12,423 nt of DNA. It comes from Gemmatimonadota bacterium (GTDB lineage Bacteria; Gemmatimonadota; Gemmatimonadetes; Gemmatimonadales; Gemmatimonadaceae). The stretch spans positions 12,975-25,397 of the forward strand of contig PKVB01000143.1 in the NCBI GenBank assembly GCA_003131365.1. The letters are read 5' to 3'. Position 1 is the stretch's first letter, and every line of letters starts with the position of its first letter. The notes below the pieces were generated by a model. The model had not been told where the DNA came from. It was given only the letters and a program-made list of their open reading frames with translations, and made no database searches. The position numbers and the translations under genes were made by a program. Of the stretch, positions 1 to 7,124 are shown piece by piece.

Positions 1-231
1 GAGCGCGTCGAGCGCGACCACGTCGCCGATCTCGGCAACGACATCGAGGTGCGCGGCGAAATCCCGCTGGCTCACGAAGAGCGAGCGCTCGCCGGCCGAC
101 GGCGCGCCCTCGGGCGCGATGCCATGGTAGGCCAGTATCAGCCGCTTTCCCCGGATACGATACCGCGCCAGGCGGCCGATCGCGGCCGACCCGAGCGCTG
201 ACTCGACTCGCAGTTTCAGCGCGCGACGCAT
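1..231 (-). CDS. Polysaccharide deacetylase family protein, N-terminal part (runs off left edge)
   Basis: The minus-strand frame from an ATG at 229-231 stays open to base 1 (77 codons), so only the N-terminus is present. The visible protein begins with a basic stretch, then reads RLILAYHGIAP at about residues 32-42, then SLFVSQRDFAAHLDVV. This is the usual opening of NodB-type carbohydrate esterase 4 deacetylases, where the His of the AYHGI/AYHNV motif follows the first beta strand and a short F..HLD segment precedes the catalytic half. The catalytic residues lie outside the window, so activity cannot be judged. The start lies 16 bp inside the end of the O-antigen ligase gene, suggesting coupled translation at the tail of the same train. 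No clear Shine-Dalgarno precedes it. By inference it would remove N-acetyl groups from the polysaccharide made by this locus. Confidence 0.75.
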   Translation of the reverse strand, partial: MRRALKLRVESALGSAAIGRLARYRIRGKRLILAYHGIAPEGAPSAGERSLFVSQRDFAAHLDVVAEIGDVVALDAL

Positions 232-1718
232 GGAGCTGCCGTTTGGTGGGACGCCGATCGCGGAATCGAGAAGCGGTGCGCGCCCGCCGCCATGCGCCAT
301 TCAGGTCCGCCGGGTGCCGGGTGGTGCGCGGGGCCCGCTTCAAGCGTGTCCACATCGGTTCGACGTAGCGCCTGCCTGATCACGACGTATAACCCGGTGG
401 TAAGGGCTGCCATTATATAAAGCGCGTCCATCCACGCGAAGGAGACGAAGAATGCGGTCACCGCAAATCCGATCATGGCCAGTGGAAAGAACGTTGTTGC
501 TCCGTAGATGAACCGCTCGGTCTCAGTGCCTCGGCGCCATGATCGGGGCAAGCGACGGCGAACCTGCAGTAGCGCACCGATCATCCCAAGAACGAGCCAC
601 ACCCAAACGATCAGTCCTGGGATCCCCAACTCAGCCCCTGCCTGCACGTAAGAATTGTGCGGCGCCGTGCACCGGATCGGCCCGGTTCTATTCAGCGTTT
701 GGAGTTTCGGCGAAATCGTACATTCGGCCCGCGAGAAATTGTTGATGCCGATCCCAAAAATGGGATATCGCGCCATGTAGCCGAGTCCGCGCTCGGCAAC
801 TGCCTTGCGCCCGTCGAGCGTCGAGTAGTTGTAGTCCTGCTTTGGCTGGAGAACCGTGCCCATCTGCAGCCAGTATCCCGAAGGCGCTCCAACCGCGAGC
901 GCCAGGGCTGCCGCGACAGCAACGGCCGTTCGACGCCCGACAGACACGCTGTTCGCCAGTAGCAACGCCGCGATCCCCACGGCAACAAAGCCGAGGAATC
1001 CCCCGCGTGACCCCGAGCGCGCGATCGTCGCGCAAATTCCCACCAGATTCAACAGCAACACCCAGCGCCGTTTGCCTCGCGCTACGACGAGTAGGAGAAG
1101 TGTCAACGGGAGTCCCACCATCATCATGACGCCGAGGTCGTTCGCATCGTAGGTGTAGAGGTGATCCAATCGGGCGATGTAACTGCCGGAGACTTTATTC
1201 ACCCCGAACACAAAGAGCGAGAAAAACGCCAGTATCCCGCAACTGACAACGTAAGCCCACACGAAGGTGTACAAGTCACGAACGTGCCGGATGCTCACGG
1301 CCAACAGAAACGCATAGATCAGCGTCTTCACGTAGGAATCGAGAATGAACGTCGCCGTCGCCCCGAGCGAGATTCCGAAAACCGCCGAGCCGCATGCAAG
1401 CACGCCGAGAATCGCGACTAGTCGCATTGGCCAGAGCTTCAGCACGTTGGAACGCGTGAGGTACTGGGGTTTCAGGTACGCGTAGCCCGCCGCGGCCACG
1501 ATGAGGAGCACTCCCGGCCGAAGCTTCATGATCAGCGGATAGTGCTGATGGACGCGGCTCACAGTCAGGACTGTGAGAGCGAAGAGCAGTATCCGCAGCG
1601 GATCACGCACCACACTGAGTCTTCCGGTGTCGATTGCGAAAGAGCCCCTCGCGGGTCGCGCATCCGAAGTAAGACCAGCCGGAGCCGATAACGGAACCGA
1701 GCGGCGTGCGGCGTTCAT
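216..1718 (-). CDS. O-antigen ligase / polymerase family membrane protein (Wzy/WaaL-like)
   Basis: A 500-residue integral membrane protein. Hydrophobic segments lie at about 41-58, 66-82, 97-117, 125-142, 150-173, 196-213, 218-234, 240-256, 264-280, 364-385, 407-428 and 430-448. Two landmarks of the Wzy_C family are visible: SRGGFLGF (237-243) and, after a periplasmic loop of about 75 residues, the PHNSYVQAGAELGIPG segment (353-368). In WaaL and Wzy the Arg of the first and the His of the second are important. The family polymerises lipid-linked repeat units or transfers glycan to an acceptor at the periplasmic face. The XrtA setting makes an O-glycosylation or EPS ligase plausible, but sequence alone does not separate ligase from polymerase. 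The last 45 or so residues are a soluble, Pro/Ala/Arg-rich tail. It starts 15 bp after the small GNAT-like ORF stops, without a convincing Shine-Dalgarno. Confidence 0.88.
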   Translation of the reverse strand: MNAARRSVPLSAPAGLTSDARPARGSFAIDTGRLSVVRDPLRILLFALTVLTVSRVHQHYPLIMKLRPGVLLIVAAAGYAYLKPQYLTRSNVLKLWPMRLVAILGVLACGSAVFGISLGATATFILDSYVKTLIYAFLLAVSIRHVRDLYTFVWAYVVSCGILAFFSLFVFGVNKVSGSYIARLDHLYTYDANDLGVMMMVGLPLTLLLLVVARGKRRWVLLLNLVGICATIARSGSRGGFLGFVAVGIAALLLANSVSVGRRTAVAVAAALALAVGAPSGYWLQMGTVLQPKQDYNYSTLDGRKAVAERGLGYMARYPIFGIGINNFSRAECTISPKLQTLNRTGPIRCTAPHNSYVQAGAELGIPGLIVWVWLVLGMIGALLQVRRRLPRSWRRGTETERFIYGATTFFPLAMIGFAVTAFFVSFAWMDALYIMAALTTGLYVVIRQALRRTDVDTLEAGPAHHPAPGGPEWRMAAGAHRFSIPRSASHQTAAPCVAR

Positions 1719-1733
1719 CGGTGCGGTGAAGCG

Positions 1734-1943
1734 TCAGTTGACATTACACACATCGGTCAGCCTACGGCGCATCTCGCCTACGTGCTTCGAGTTGACCCCT
1801 ACCGACCCGAGGAATCGCTCGTCCCCGGTGAGTGCGAAGCCGCGGTCCCTGTAGAAAGCGTTCTCGTGAACGAAGCGATTCTCCCGTGACAGGATGCTCG
1901 ATTCGGACATGCCAGGCGCGCAATCAGGTTCTTGTGTCAGCAT
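1734..1943 (-). pseudogene. 69-codon ORF resembling the C-terminal end of a GNAT acetyltransferase
   Basis: This ORF starts at an ATG (1941-1943) 20 bp inside the end of the asparagine-synthase gene and stops 15 bp before the O-antigen ligase gene. The stretch ENAFYRDRGFALTGDERFLG (residues 27-46) and the ending VGEMRRRL match the last strands of GNAT enzymes, whose usual pattern is N..A..FY...GF...G followed by a V-x-M-x-R-x-L ending. The first two thirds of a GNAT domain, including the acetyl-CoA pyrophosphate-binding loop, are absent. An in-frame stop lies at 1953-1955, so no longer reading is possible. It is most likely a 5'-truncated remnant, with the long tail of the upstream gene marking the deletion point. 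A real small operon gene is the alternative: its spacing fits tight coupling, and an internal ATG exists at 1908-1910. No Shine-Dalgarno supports either start. Confidence 0.42.
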
Positions 1944-3930
1944 GGTTCGTGGTCATTGAGAGTGTTGGCGAGACCGGTGCGCTATTGCCAAGGAGAACGG
2001 ACGCTCCACTGGGAGAGAGTGGCGTCACGAACAGCGCGCTCTCGATGAACCGGTGGTGCCAGAGCTGAGTGGACAAAACACCTATTAATGCCTGATTCTC
2101 TCCGAGTTCGGTGGTCAATCCGGCACGAGCGCGACCCACAAGACCGGCCACGGCAGCTGGCGAGAAAATTCCAACTCGCCAAAGCGCTTCGGCAGTAAGG
2201 TGATTCCCGATCCACGAGGGCGAGGTCGGGAGGAAAAAGCATTGCGCGTCCGGCGCGCGGTGCGGCGGCCTTTTCCCCGACTTGATTTGATCGGGCAGGA
2301 TGCGCGATGCCCAACGGCGAAGCACTTCCTTCCCGCGCAGTCCGCGCAGCCGCGAGCCAGTTGGAAGCGCAGCTGCAAACTCGAACAGCCGATGGTCGAG
2401 GAACGGATAGCGTCCCTCCACGCCGTGCGCCATCGTCATACGATCTCCCTGAGAGCTGAGGGCATACGGCGAGAGGCGCGTCGTCACCTCGAGAAATGCC
2501 GCCTGGTTGAGCGGCGACCACCCGAAGAACCGCGTCGGCAGCGATGCGCGTAGCTCGCTGACTACGTCGCTTCCGCCCAAACGCGCCTTGAAATCCGGCG
2601 TGTAGAAGTCATCGATCCGTGAAGCGAGGAAACGCGGGAGATGGGAGAAGAGCGGATCGCTCGGCTCCGCTGCTTCGAACAAAGACCGACCCAACGAGTC
2701 CGGTGCGCTCGACTCGTGGGAAGCGTCGGGATAAACCCGTTCGAACAACCGCTGGCGCACCCGCGAGTCAGGGCGGCGCAGGCAGAATCGACGCACCGAA
2801 ACTTCCTTGAATAGATCATTGCCGAGGAATAATTCGTCTGCGCCATCCCCGCCGACCACGACTTTAACTCCCGCCTCTCTCGTCAGCTTGGCGAGGTGAA
2901 ACATCAGCGCGGGCGCGGATCCGAGGAGAGGAGTCTCAGTGTGCCAGAGAACGTCAGGCAAGCTCTGCGCGATGCTGTCCATCCCGATCGCAGACACCGT
3001 GTGGACACTGCCCACGGCTGCCGCCACTCCCGCTTGATGATGACTCTCGTCGAATTCCGGAATGTCGGACGTGATCGAAAAACTTCGAACGGGGTGCAAC
3101 GACGCGCTCCGGACCAGCGATGCGGTGATCGAAGAATCCAGTCCGCCGCTCAGGTATGCGCCGACGGGCACGGTAGCCCGCAAGCGCATTCCCACGCTGC
3201 GAAGCATGAGTTCGTCGAGCTGCTCGATTACATCGAGTGGCTCTTCCGAAGCTTCGGGATAGTCGAGCTCGTAGTAATGGCGAAGCCACAAAGCTCCATC
3301 CTTCCAGATTCCATACGTGCCCGGCTCGAGTGCCGCGATGCCACTGAACGGCGTGCGCGGAGGGCGGGCTGCGCCGAGTCTCAGGATTTCGTCGAGGCCG
3401 CGTTGATCCAACGCCGGATCGACCTCTCCAGTCGCCAGGATCGCCTTGATCTCCGATCCGAAATAGAAGTCGCCGTTGCGCTGTGCGTAAAACAGGGGGC
3501 GCACCCCGAGGCGATCGCGCGCGACGAACACTGTCTCGCGGTTGCGGTCGTAGATTGCAAAAGCGAACTGGCCATCGAGCCTTTGAAGGAGATCGGCACC
3601 CCACTCCTCGTAACCGTGGACGAGGACCTCAGCGTGACAGCGAGTTCGGAAGACGTGGCCTCGCTCCTCGAGCTCGTGACGAAGCTCGGGATGATTGAAA
3701 ACCTCGCAGTTGGCGGTGAGCACCAGCTGGCCATCTTCGTTTGTGAGCGGTTGCGCGCCGCCATCGCCGTCGAGCGTGCTCAGCCAGACGTGGGCGAGTC
3801 CGACTCTCAGTCCGACATAAAAGCCGTACCCGTCAGGACCCCGATGCCTTATCGCGGCAGCCATACGGCCAAGGGACTGCACAGTCACCCCTGTTGGTGA
3901 CCGTCGCGCGATGCCGGCTATCCCACACAT
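1924..3930 (-). CDS. asnB: Asparagine-synthase-type amidotransferase with altered glutamine pocket
   Basis: A 668-residue class II amidotransferase. MCGIAGI at the N-terminus gives the Cys2 nucleophile, followed by RHRGPDG (28-34). The synthetase half has the pyrophosphatase motif SGGLDSS (261-267), GGDGADELF, and EGRYPFLD near the C-terminus. A KRPPHRAPDA segment stands where plain AsnB has a different lysine motif. AsnB converts aspartate, ATP and glutamine to asparagine; homologues in polysaccharide and XrtA loci probably amidate sugar acids or other carboxylates. Compared with E. coli AsnB, the glutamine-holding Arg is Trp49, the G of NGEIYN is Cys75 and the Asp of SDxE is His99, so glutaminase activity is doubtful. 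The protein has about 32 extra C-terminal residues past the usual end. The ATG at 3928-3930 is certain because Cys must follow it. It stands after a 388-bp gap and probably has its own promoter. Confidence 0.9.
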   Translation of the reverse strand: MCGIAGIARRSPTGVTVQSLGRMAAAIRHRGPDGYGFYVGLRVGLAHVWLSTLDGDGGAQPLTNEDGQLVLTANCEVFNHPELRHELEERGHVFRTRCHAEVLVHGYEEWGADLLQRLDGQFAFAIYDRNRETVFVARDRLGVRPLFYAQRNGDFYFGSEIKAILATGEVDPALDQRGLDEILRLGAARPPRTPFSGIAALEPGTYGIWKDGALWLRHYYELDYPEASEEPLDVIEQLDELMLRSVGMRLRATVPVGAYLSGGLDSSITASLVRSASLHPVRSFSITSDIPEFDESHHQAGVAAAVGSVHTVSAIGMDSIAQSLPDVLWHTETPLLGSAPALMFHLAKLTREAGVKVVVGGDGADELFLGNDLFKEVSVRRFCLRRPDSRVRQRLFERVYPDASHESSAPDSLGRSLFEAAEPSDPLFSHLPRFLASRIDDFYTPDFKARLGGSDVVSELRASLPTRFFGWSPLNQAAFLEVTTRLSPYALSSQGDRMTMAHGVEGRYPFLDHRLFEFAAALPTGSRLRGLRGKEVLRRWASRILPDQIKSGKRPPHRAPDAQCFFLPTSPSWIGNHLTAEALWRVGIFSPAAVAGLVGRARAGLTTELGENQALIGVLSTQLWHHRFIESALFVTPLSPSGASVLLGNSAPVSPTLSMTTNHADTRT

Positions 3931-4026
3931 CGGAGGCTTCTTTCGGAAAGGGCCTGTTGCTGCGGCTCAGTGAGTGGCCGTGCAGCGCTTTGATACCGCG
4001 TCGTCATAGAGCCCATGGGGAAAAAG

Positions 4027-4056
4027 TTTGTACCGGTAATTGGACGCGCGGTGCAA
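4027..4056 (-). promoter_or_regulatory. Candidate sigma70-type promoter for the amidotransferase gene
   Basis: Read on the minus strand, TTGCAC (4051-4056) and TACAAA (4027-4032) are separated by 18 bp. They match the -35 and -10 consensus at 4 of 6 and 4 of 6 positions. They lie in the AT-richer part of the gap, about 97 bp upstream of the ATG. Single matches of this quality occur by chance, so this is a weak prediction. Confidence 0.22.
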
Positions 4057-4304
4057 GGTTTGAATTGTCATTTTCGGCAGCTTGGAGCGAACCGGCCAGC
4101 GCCAGGAGTGCAAGCTTGGCACCCACCAACGTCTTATCGTGGCAAGCTCAGCAGAGCTGACCTAACATGGACTGGCACAAAGACATAGACAGGTTGAACG
4201 TCGGCGCGATTCGTGGCTCTTTCATCGCGGGGTGTGGTACGCCCGCAACAGCGATGTTGGGGTTACGGAGGGGTGGCCCCATGCCGTACGAGTGGGAGTG
4301 CGAG

Positions 4305-4317
4305 CCTCAAGTTGAGG
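4305..4317 (-). terminator. Short palindrome just after the phosphatase stop (weak terminator candidate)
   Basis: CCTCAA-G-TTGAGG is a perfect inverted repeat with one central base, beginning 2 bp past the phosphatase stop codon. As RNA it could form a 5-bp stem with a 3-nt loop. No run of U follows on the minus strand, so intrinsic termination is doubtful. A protein-binding site is the other reading. Confidence 0.2.
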
Positions 4318-4318
4318 G

Positions 4319-4954
4319 TCACTTCGTGGGTCGAAGCACGCTCACCAAGGTCGCGGCACAGCGGTCGAGACGATCGAACGATGCCTTGAATACTTCAATG
4401 GGCAGGTTCCATGGATCTCGAATGGCGCGAGTTGTCTCGAACATCGGATCAAGATCGCCGGCAATCACGATTCGTTCGCGTCTGACTCGAAACGTACGTG
4501 CGACCCGCCCCGCCTGTTCTGCGTCCATCACTATCACCAGATCAGCGTCAGCTATTCCTGATTGGGCAATGAGCCGGGAACGATGCCGTGAAAGGTCGAG
4601 GCCTCGCTGCGCGCTCAGTGAAATAGAGATCTGCGGAACAGGGCGATCATTTCCGACAAAGCCAGCCGATGTTGTTGCAATGTCTGGAAGGCCGCGTTGA
4701 AGGACGGCCTGCAGATAGGGACTTCGGCAAATGTTGCCGTAGCACACCACGAGGATTCGCCGCGGGCGTTCGGCGTTTGACAGTCGCCGACGCGCCTCCA
4801 GGTGGCGGCGCCGGTGGAGAGCGCGTTCGTATAGACTGTGGGCCCCACGAAAGGCACGCCCCAACGCCTGCCTCGGAGCGAATGCGCGGCTGCGAACATT
4901 GTTCGCTGGCCTGGCGATCGGAGGAGCGAAATTCACAATGCTTAGTCTAGCCAC
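4319..4954 (-). CDS. Low-molecular-weight protein-tyrosine phosphatase with long N-terminal extension
   Basis: The catalytic P-loop CYGNICRSP (71-79) is the CX5R(S) signature of the LMW-PTP family, with Cys71 as nucleophile and Arg77 binding phosphate. SAG at 96-98, the RGLDLSRHRSR region and the general-acid loop DPW (Asp180) complete the fold. In capsule and EPS loci such enzymes (Wzb, EpsP, Etp) dephosphorylate the tyrosine kinase that controls chain length and export; no kinase is in the window. The domain normally begins about 5-8 residues before the P-loop, but here about 62 Arg-rich residues precede it. The start is uncertain. GTG at 4952-4954 overlaps the aminotransferase end by 13 bp; GTG at 4934-4936 and TTG at 4862-4864 are in-frame alternatives. 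The TTG has a GAGG-like sequence before it. The short core with intact motifs makes the family call secure. Confidence 0.88.
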   Translation of the reverse strand: MARLSIVNFAPPIARPANNVRSRAFAPRQALGRAFRGAHSLYERALHRRRHLEARRRLSNAERPRRILVVCYGNICRSPYLQAVLQRGLPDIATTSAGFVGNDRPVPQISISLSAQRGLDLSRHRSRLIAQSGIADADLVIVMDAEQAGRVARTFRVRRERIVIAGDLDPMFETTRAIRDPWNLPIEVFKASFDRLDRCAATLVSVLRPTK

Positions 4955-6105
4955 TTTTCGAGCCGAGTTAGATCCGCGCGATTTACGTGCGAGTGCGTTG
5001 GCAAGGTGAAGAGCCGGTCCCGCAAGAACTCCGAGCCCTTTCCAGCTCGTTCGCCCGGGACAAGAATCGGCCGCAACTGTGGATGCTGCTCGAGTGTCAT
5101 CGGATAGCCGCGGAGCGCTCCGATAGTGGCGCGCGGCAACTTGTGGCCGCCGGCGTCAAGCAACGCAAGCCGAAGGAATCCGGATTCACCTCCGACGACA
5201 GGCCGCACGGCGACCACGTCGGGTGAGTCGGCCATACTGGAGAGCAGATTTTTCGCGCGGGCGCGTCGATACTGGACTTCTCGCTCGTCCATTTCCAGCG
5301 CCGAATGGAGAATCGCTGCCGCAGCCGCGGCCATCGGGCGCGGCTCGGTCGGCGGATGGTATACCATAGCCCCAAGCTTGAGCGCGGGTATCGACGCCGG
5401 TAGTCTGTACATCGACGGATGGGCGAGCAGCGACTGAGCCGCGAGCGTCATCACTTCGAAACCACCAGCGGACGCGGCGCCCAGCGCCGCGCGCGTGCGA
5501 CTAGTCCACGCAGCCAGTTCCAGCGTCTGCACCAGTACGGCTCCGCCGGAACCGCTCGTCATTCCCTTCCCGCGACCAAAGCTCAGGATCGCGATGTCGC
5601 CGAAAGTGCCGAGCAGACCGCCGCGCAGAGTGCCGCCCGCCCCCTGAGCGGCGTCTTCGATTACGGGTACGCCGTATTCCGCCGCGACTTCCTGCACGCC
5701 GAGGACGTCGGCGGGATACCCATAGAGATGCGCTACGACAATGGCATCGACTCCGCGCGTGATGGTTTTTCTCACGGAGTCGAGGTCCGCACTCAGCGTC
5801 GAGGGATCGATGTCATAGAGGCGCACGCGCATCCCTGCTCCGAGCGCCGCGGTCGTAAGATCCATGCACGCATACCCGGGGAACGCCACCGTGCCGCCCG
5901 GTGGAAGAATCTTGCGAAGCGCGAGAATGAGCGCCGAGGTTCCGCTGTCAGTCAGTAGAGCATCGGCGGCCGAATAGCGTTGGCGCAGAGCCGCGACCAC
6001 GGTCTCATGGGGACCTGGTATAAAACCCATCGCCACTCCTATCCCGTCGATAAGTGCGCGCGACGAGACCGGCGACAGCACCGGAGGCTGCCAGCGCCAG
6101 GTCAT
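4942..6105 (-). CDS. DegT/DnrJ/EryC1/StrS-family PLP-dependent sugar aminotransferase
   Basis: A 387-residue fold-type I aminotransferase. Visible family marks are DSGTSALI (53-60, phosphate-binding loop), VPVIEDAAQGAGG (147-159, with Asp151 contacting the PLP pyridine nitrogen and Gln154), and SFGRGKGMTSGSGGAVL (175-191), where Lys180 is the expected Schiff-base lysine. Members transfer an amino group from glutamate to a keto-sugar nucleotide, so a 2-, 3- or 4-amino sugar in the polysaccharide is likely. The exact substrate cannot be read from sequence, and some family members are dehydratases or regulators. The ATG (6103-6105) overlaps the stop of the FemAB-like gene as ATGA, a classical coupling arrangement. 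The 3' end overlaps the phosphatase start by 13 bp. Length is normal for the family. Confidence 0.9.
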   Translation of the reverse strand: MTWRWQPPVLSPVSSRALIDGIGVAMGFIPGPHETVVAALRQRYSAADALLTDSGTSALILALRKILPPGGTVAFPGYACMDLTTAALGAGMRVRLYDIDPSTLSADLDSVRKTITRGVDAIVVAHLYGYPADVLGVQEVAAEYGVPVIEDAAQGAGGTLRGGLLGTFGDIAILSFGRGKGMTSGSGGAVLVQTLELAAWTSRTRAALGAASAGGFEVMTLAAQSLLAHPSMYRLPASIPALKLGAMVYHPPTEPRPMAAAAAAILHSALEMDEREVQYRRARAKNLLSSMADSPDVVAVRPVVGGESGFLRLALLDAGGHKLPRATIGALRGYPMTLEQHPQLRPILVPGERAGKGSEFLRDRLFTLPTHSHVNRADLTRLEKWLD

Positions 6106-7124
6106 GGGATGTAGCGTACGATCGAGGGGCCGAGCGTCGTCGCGATCGAAGTCGGCAGCCGACGCCAGATGCGAGGTCCCCAGCGGAATGCCCCATCCTT
6201 GGGAGAGGGCGTAGTCACCTCACTCGACGCGGCGAGACAGTACCACCAGAGGGGTTGCTCGCGCCCTCCCCATTGCATCTTGAAGCGATGCGTGCCCGTG
6301 CCCGGCGTGCACCGCCCGAAATTGAATCGACTAACGCCTTCACCGATCATTCGCTCCATGCACGCCCAGTAAAGCAGCATGTTGGGAGATTCACGGTTGT
6401 ACTCGCGCAGAGAGGACGCCCACGTCATCTCGAACTCGTCCCCGAAGCGAAAGCCACAGCCGCCGGCCACGGGCTTCCCTCCGAGATAGGCGCACGCGAA
6501 CCAACAGTCGTCGGGAAACTGATGGGCGATCTCGCGAAAGAAATTGAGTGACTGGGTCGGTGTTCCCAGATCGCGCATGTGCCGAGAGAAAACTGTGTAA
6601 AAGGGTTCGACCTGTTCAGGACCAAACGCTACGCTGACGCCTTCTTTCTGCGGCCGACGAATTTGGCTGCGCAGCTTCGCACCAAATCCTTTGAGTAGTT
6701 CCTGCGGAGTGCTCGGCAGATCCAGTAGCACTGTGATTTTCCGGTGCGATGCGGGAAGCTCGATACGGAGTGGGATGTTGCTGCGCATCTCGAGAAGCTT
6801 CACCTTGTCGCGCCGCGCCAATTCAGTGGCTTCGTCTACCAGCGCGCGAATTCCCGCGTCGGTTCCGAGCGGTCCACCGTAATTCAGAAAGGGCATCGAA
6901 ACCAGATAATGCCCAAAGACAACGCTGCGGACCCGGACGAGCGGCAATACTCCGGCGAGCTCTCCTTCGGCATTGCGCGCCGCGAGGTAGACGCATTCAT
7001 GACCGAATACGCGTTCCATGACAGCGCGCCACCGCAGCCGATGAAAGTGCGTGTATCCGGTCTGCGCAGCGGCGAATTTGTCCCACACCTCTTCGGTCCC
7101 AGCGAATTGTTCAACGCGTATCAT
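6102..7124 (-). CDS. FemAB-like protein, XrtA/PEP-CTERM system-associated type (GNAT fold)
   Basis: A 340-residue protein with two GNAT-like halves. Segments typical of the XrtA-linked FemAB family are SMPFLNYGGPLG (76-87), KLRSQIRRPQKEGV (150-163), SPNMLLYWACMERMI (246-260) and FNFGRCTPGTGTHRFKMQWGG (267-287). Classical FemA/B/X proteins add amino acids from aminoacyl-tRNA to peptidoglycan precursors. The role of the XrtA-linked members is not settled, but transfer of an acyl or aminoacyl group to the polysaccharide is the usual assumption. The start ATG (7122-7124) shares its A-T-G with the deacetylase stop as TGATG, and its own stop forms ATGA with the aminotransferase start. This is the centre of a tightly coupled trio. 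Family assignment is from memory of motifs, not from a search. Confidence 0.88.
   Translation of the reverse strand: MIRVEQFAGTEEVWDKFAAAQTGYTHFHRLRWRAVMERVFGHECVYLAARNAEGELAGVLPLVRVRSVVFGHYLVSMPFLNYGGPLGTDAGIRALVDEATELARRDKVKLLEMRSNIPLRIELPASHRKITVLLDLPSTPQELLKGFGAKLRSQIRRPQKEGVSVAFGPEQVEPFYTVFSRHMRDLGTPTQSLNFFREIAHQFPDDCWFACAYLGGKPVAGGCGFRFGDEFEMTWASSLREYNRESPNMLLYWACMERMIGEGVSRFNFGRCTPGTGTHRFKMQWGGREQPLWWYCLAASSEVTTPSPKDGAFRWGPRIWRRLPTSIATTLGPSIVRYIP

Larger units (their letters stand above)
3931..4318. other. 388-bp non-coding gap inside the minus-strand gene train
   Basis: No convincing gene was found here. On the minus strand a 34-codon ORF (3967-4071) exists but has no Shine-Dalgarno and no recognisable motif. 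The plus-strand ORFs crossing the region show no family features. The stretch 4021-4080 is AT-richer than its surroundings and holds the best promoter candidate for the amidotransferase gene. A 13-bp palindrome lies immediately after the phosphatase stop. All neighbouring junctions in this train overlap or nearly touch, so the gap likely divides it into two transcription units or holds the remains of a lost gene. Confidence 0.6.

Noticed and set aside
2896..3900. 334-codon plus-strand ORF opposite the amidotransferase gene
   Set aside because: It is antisense to a gene with intact family motifs, shows no domain of its own, and long antisense frames are expected in GC-rich coding DNA.
3967..4071. 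34-codon minus-strand ORF in the 388-bp gap
   Set aside because: No ribosome site, no recognisable motif, and it overlaps the promoter candidate. Too short to support alone.
4145..4158. AGCTC-AGCA-GAGCT hairpin
   Set aside because: A 5-bp stem with no U-tract and no gene end beside it; likely chance.
4117..4178. Two TGGCAC sequences on the plus strand suggesting sigma54 promoters
   Set aside because: Neither has a GC/TTGC element at the -12 distance, and both point toward the antisense of the phosphatase gene.
4167..4700. 177-codon plus-strand ORF over the gap and the phosphatase gene
   Set aside because: Most of it is antisense to the LMW-PTP catalytic domain, and there is no Shine-Dalgarno or family feature.
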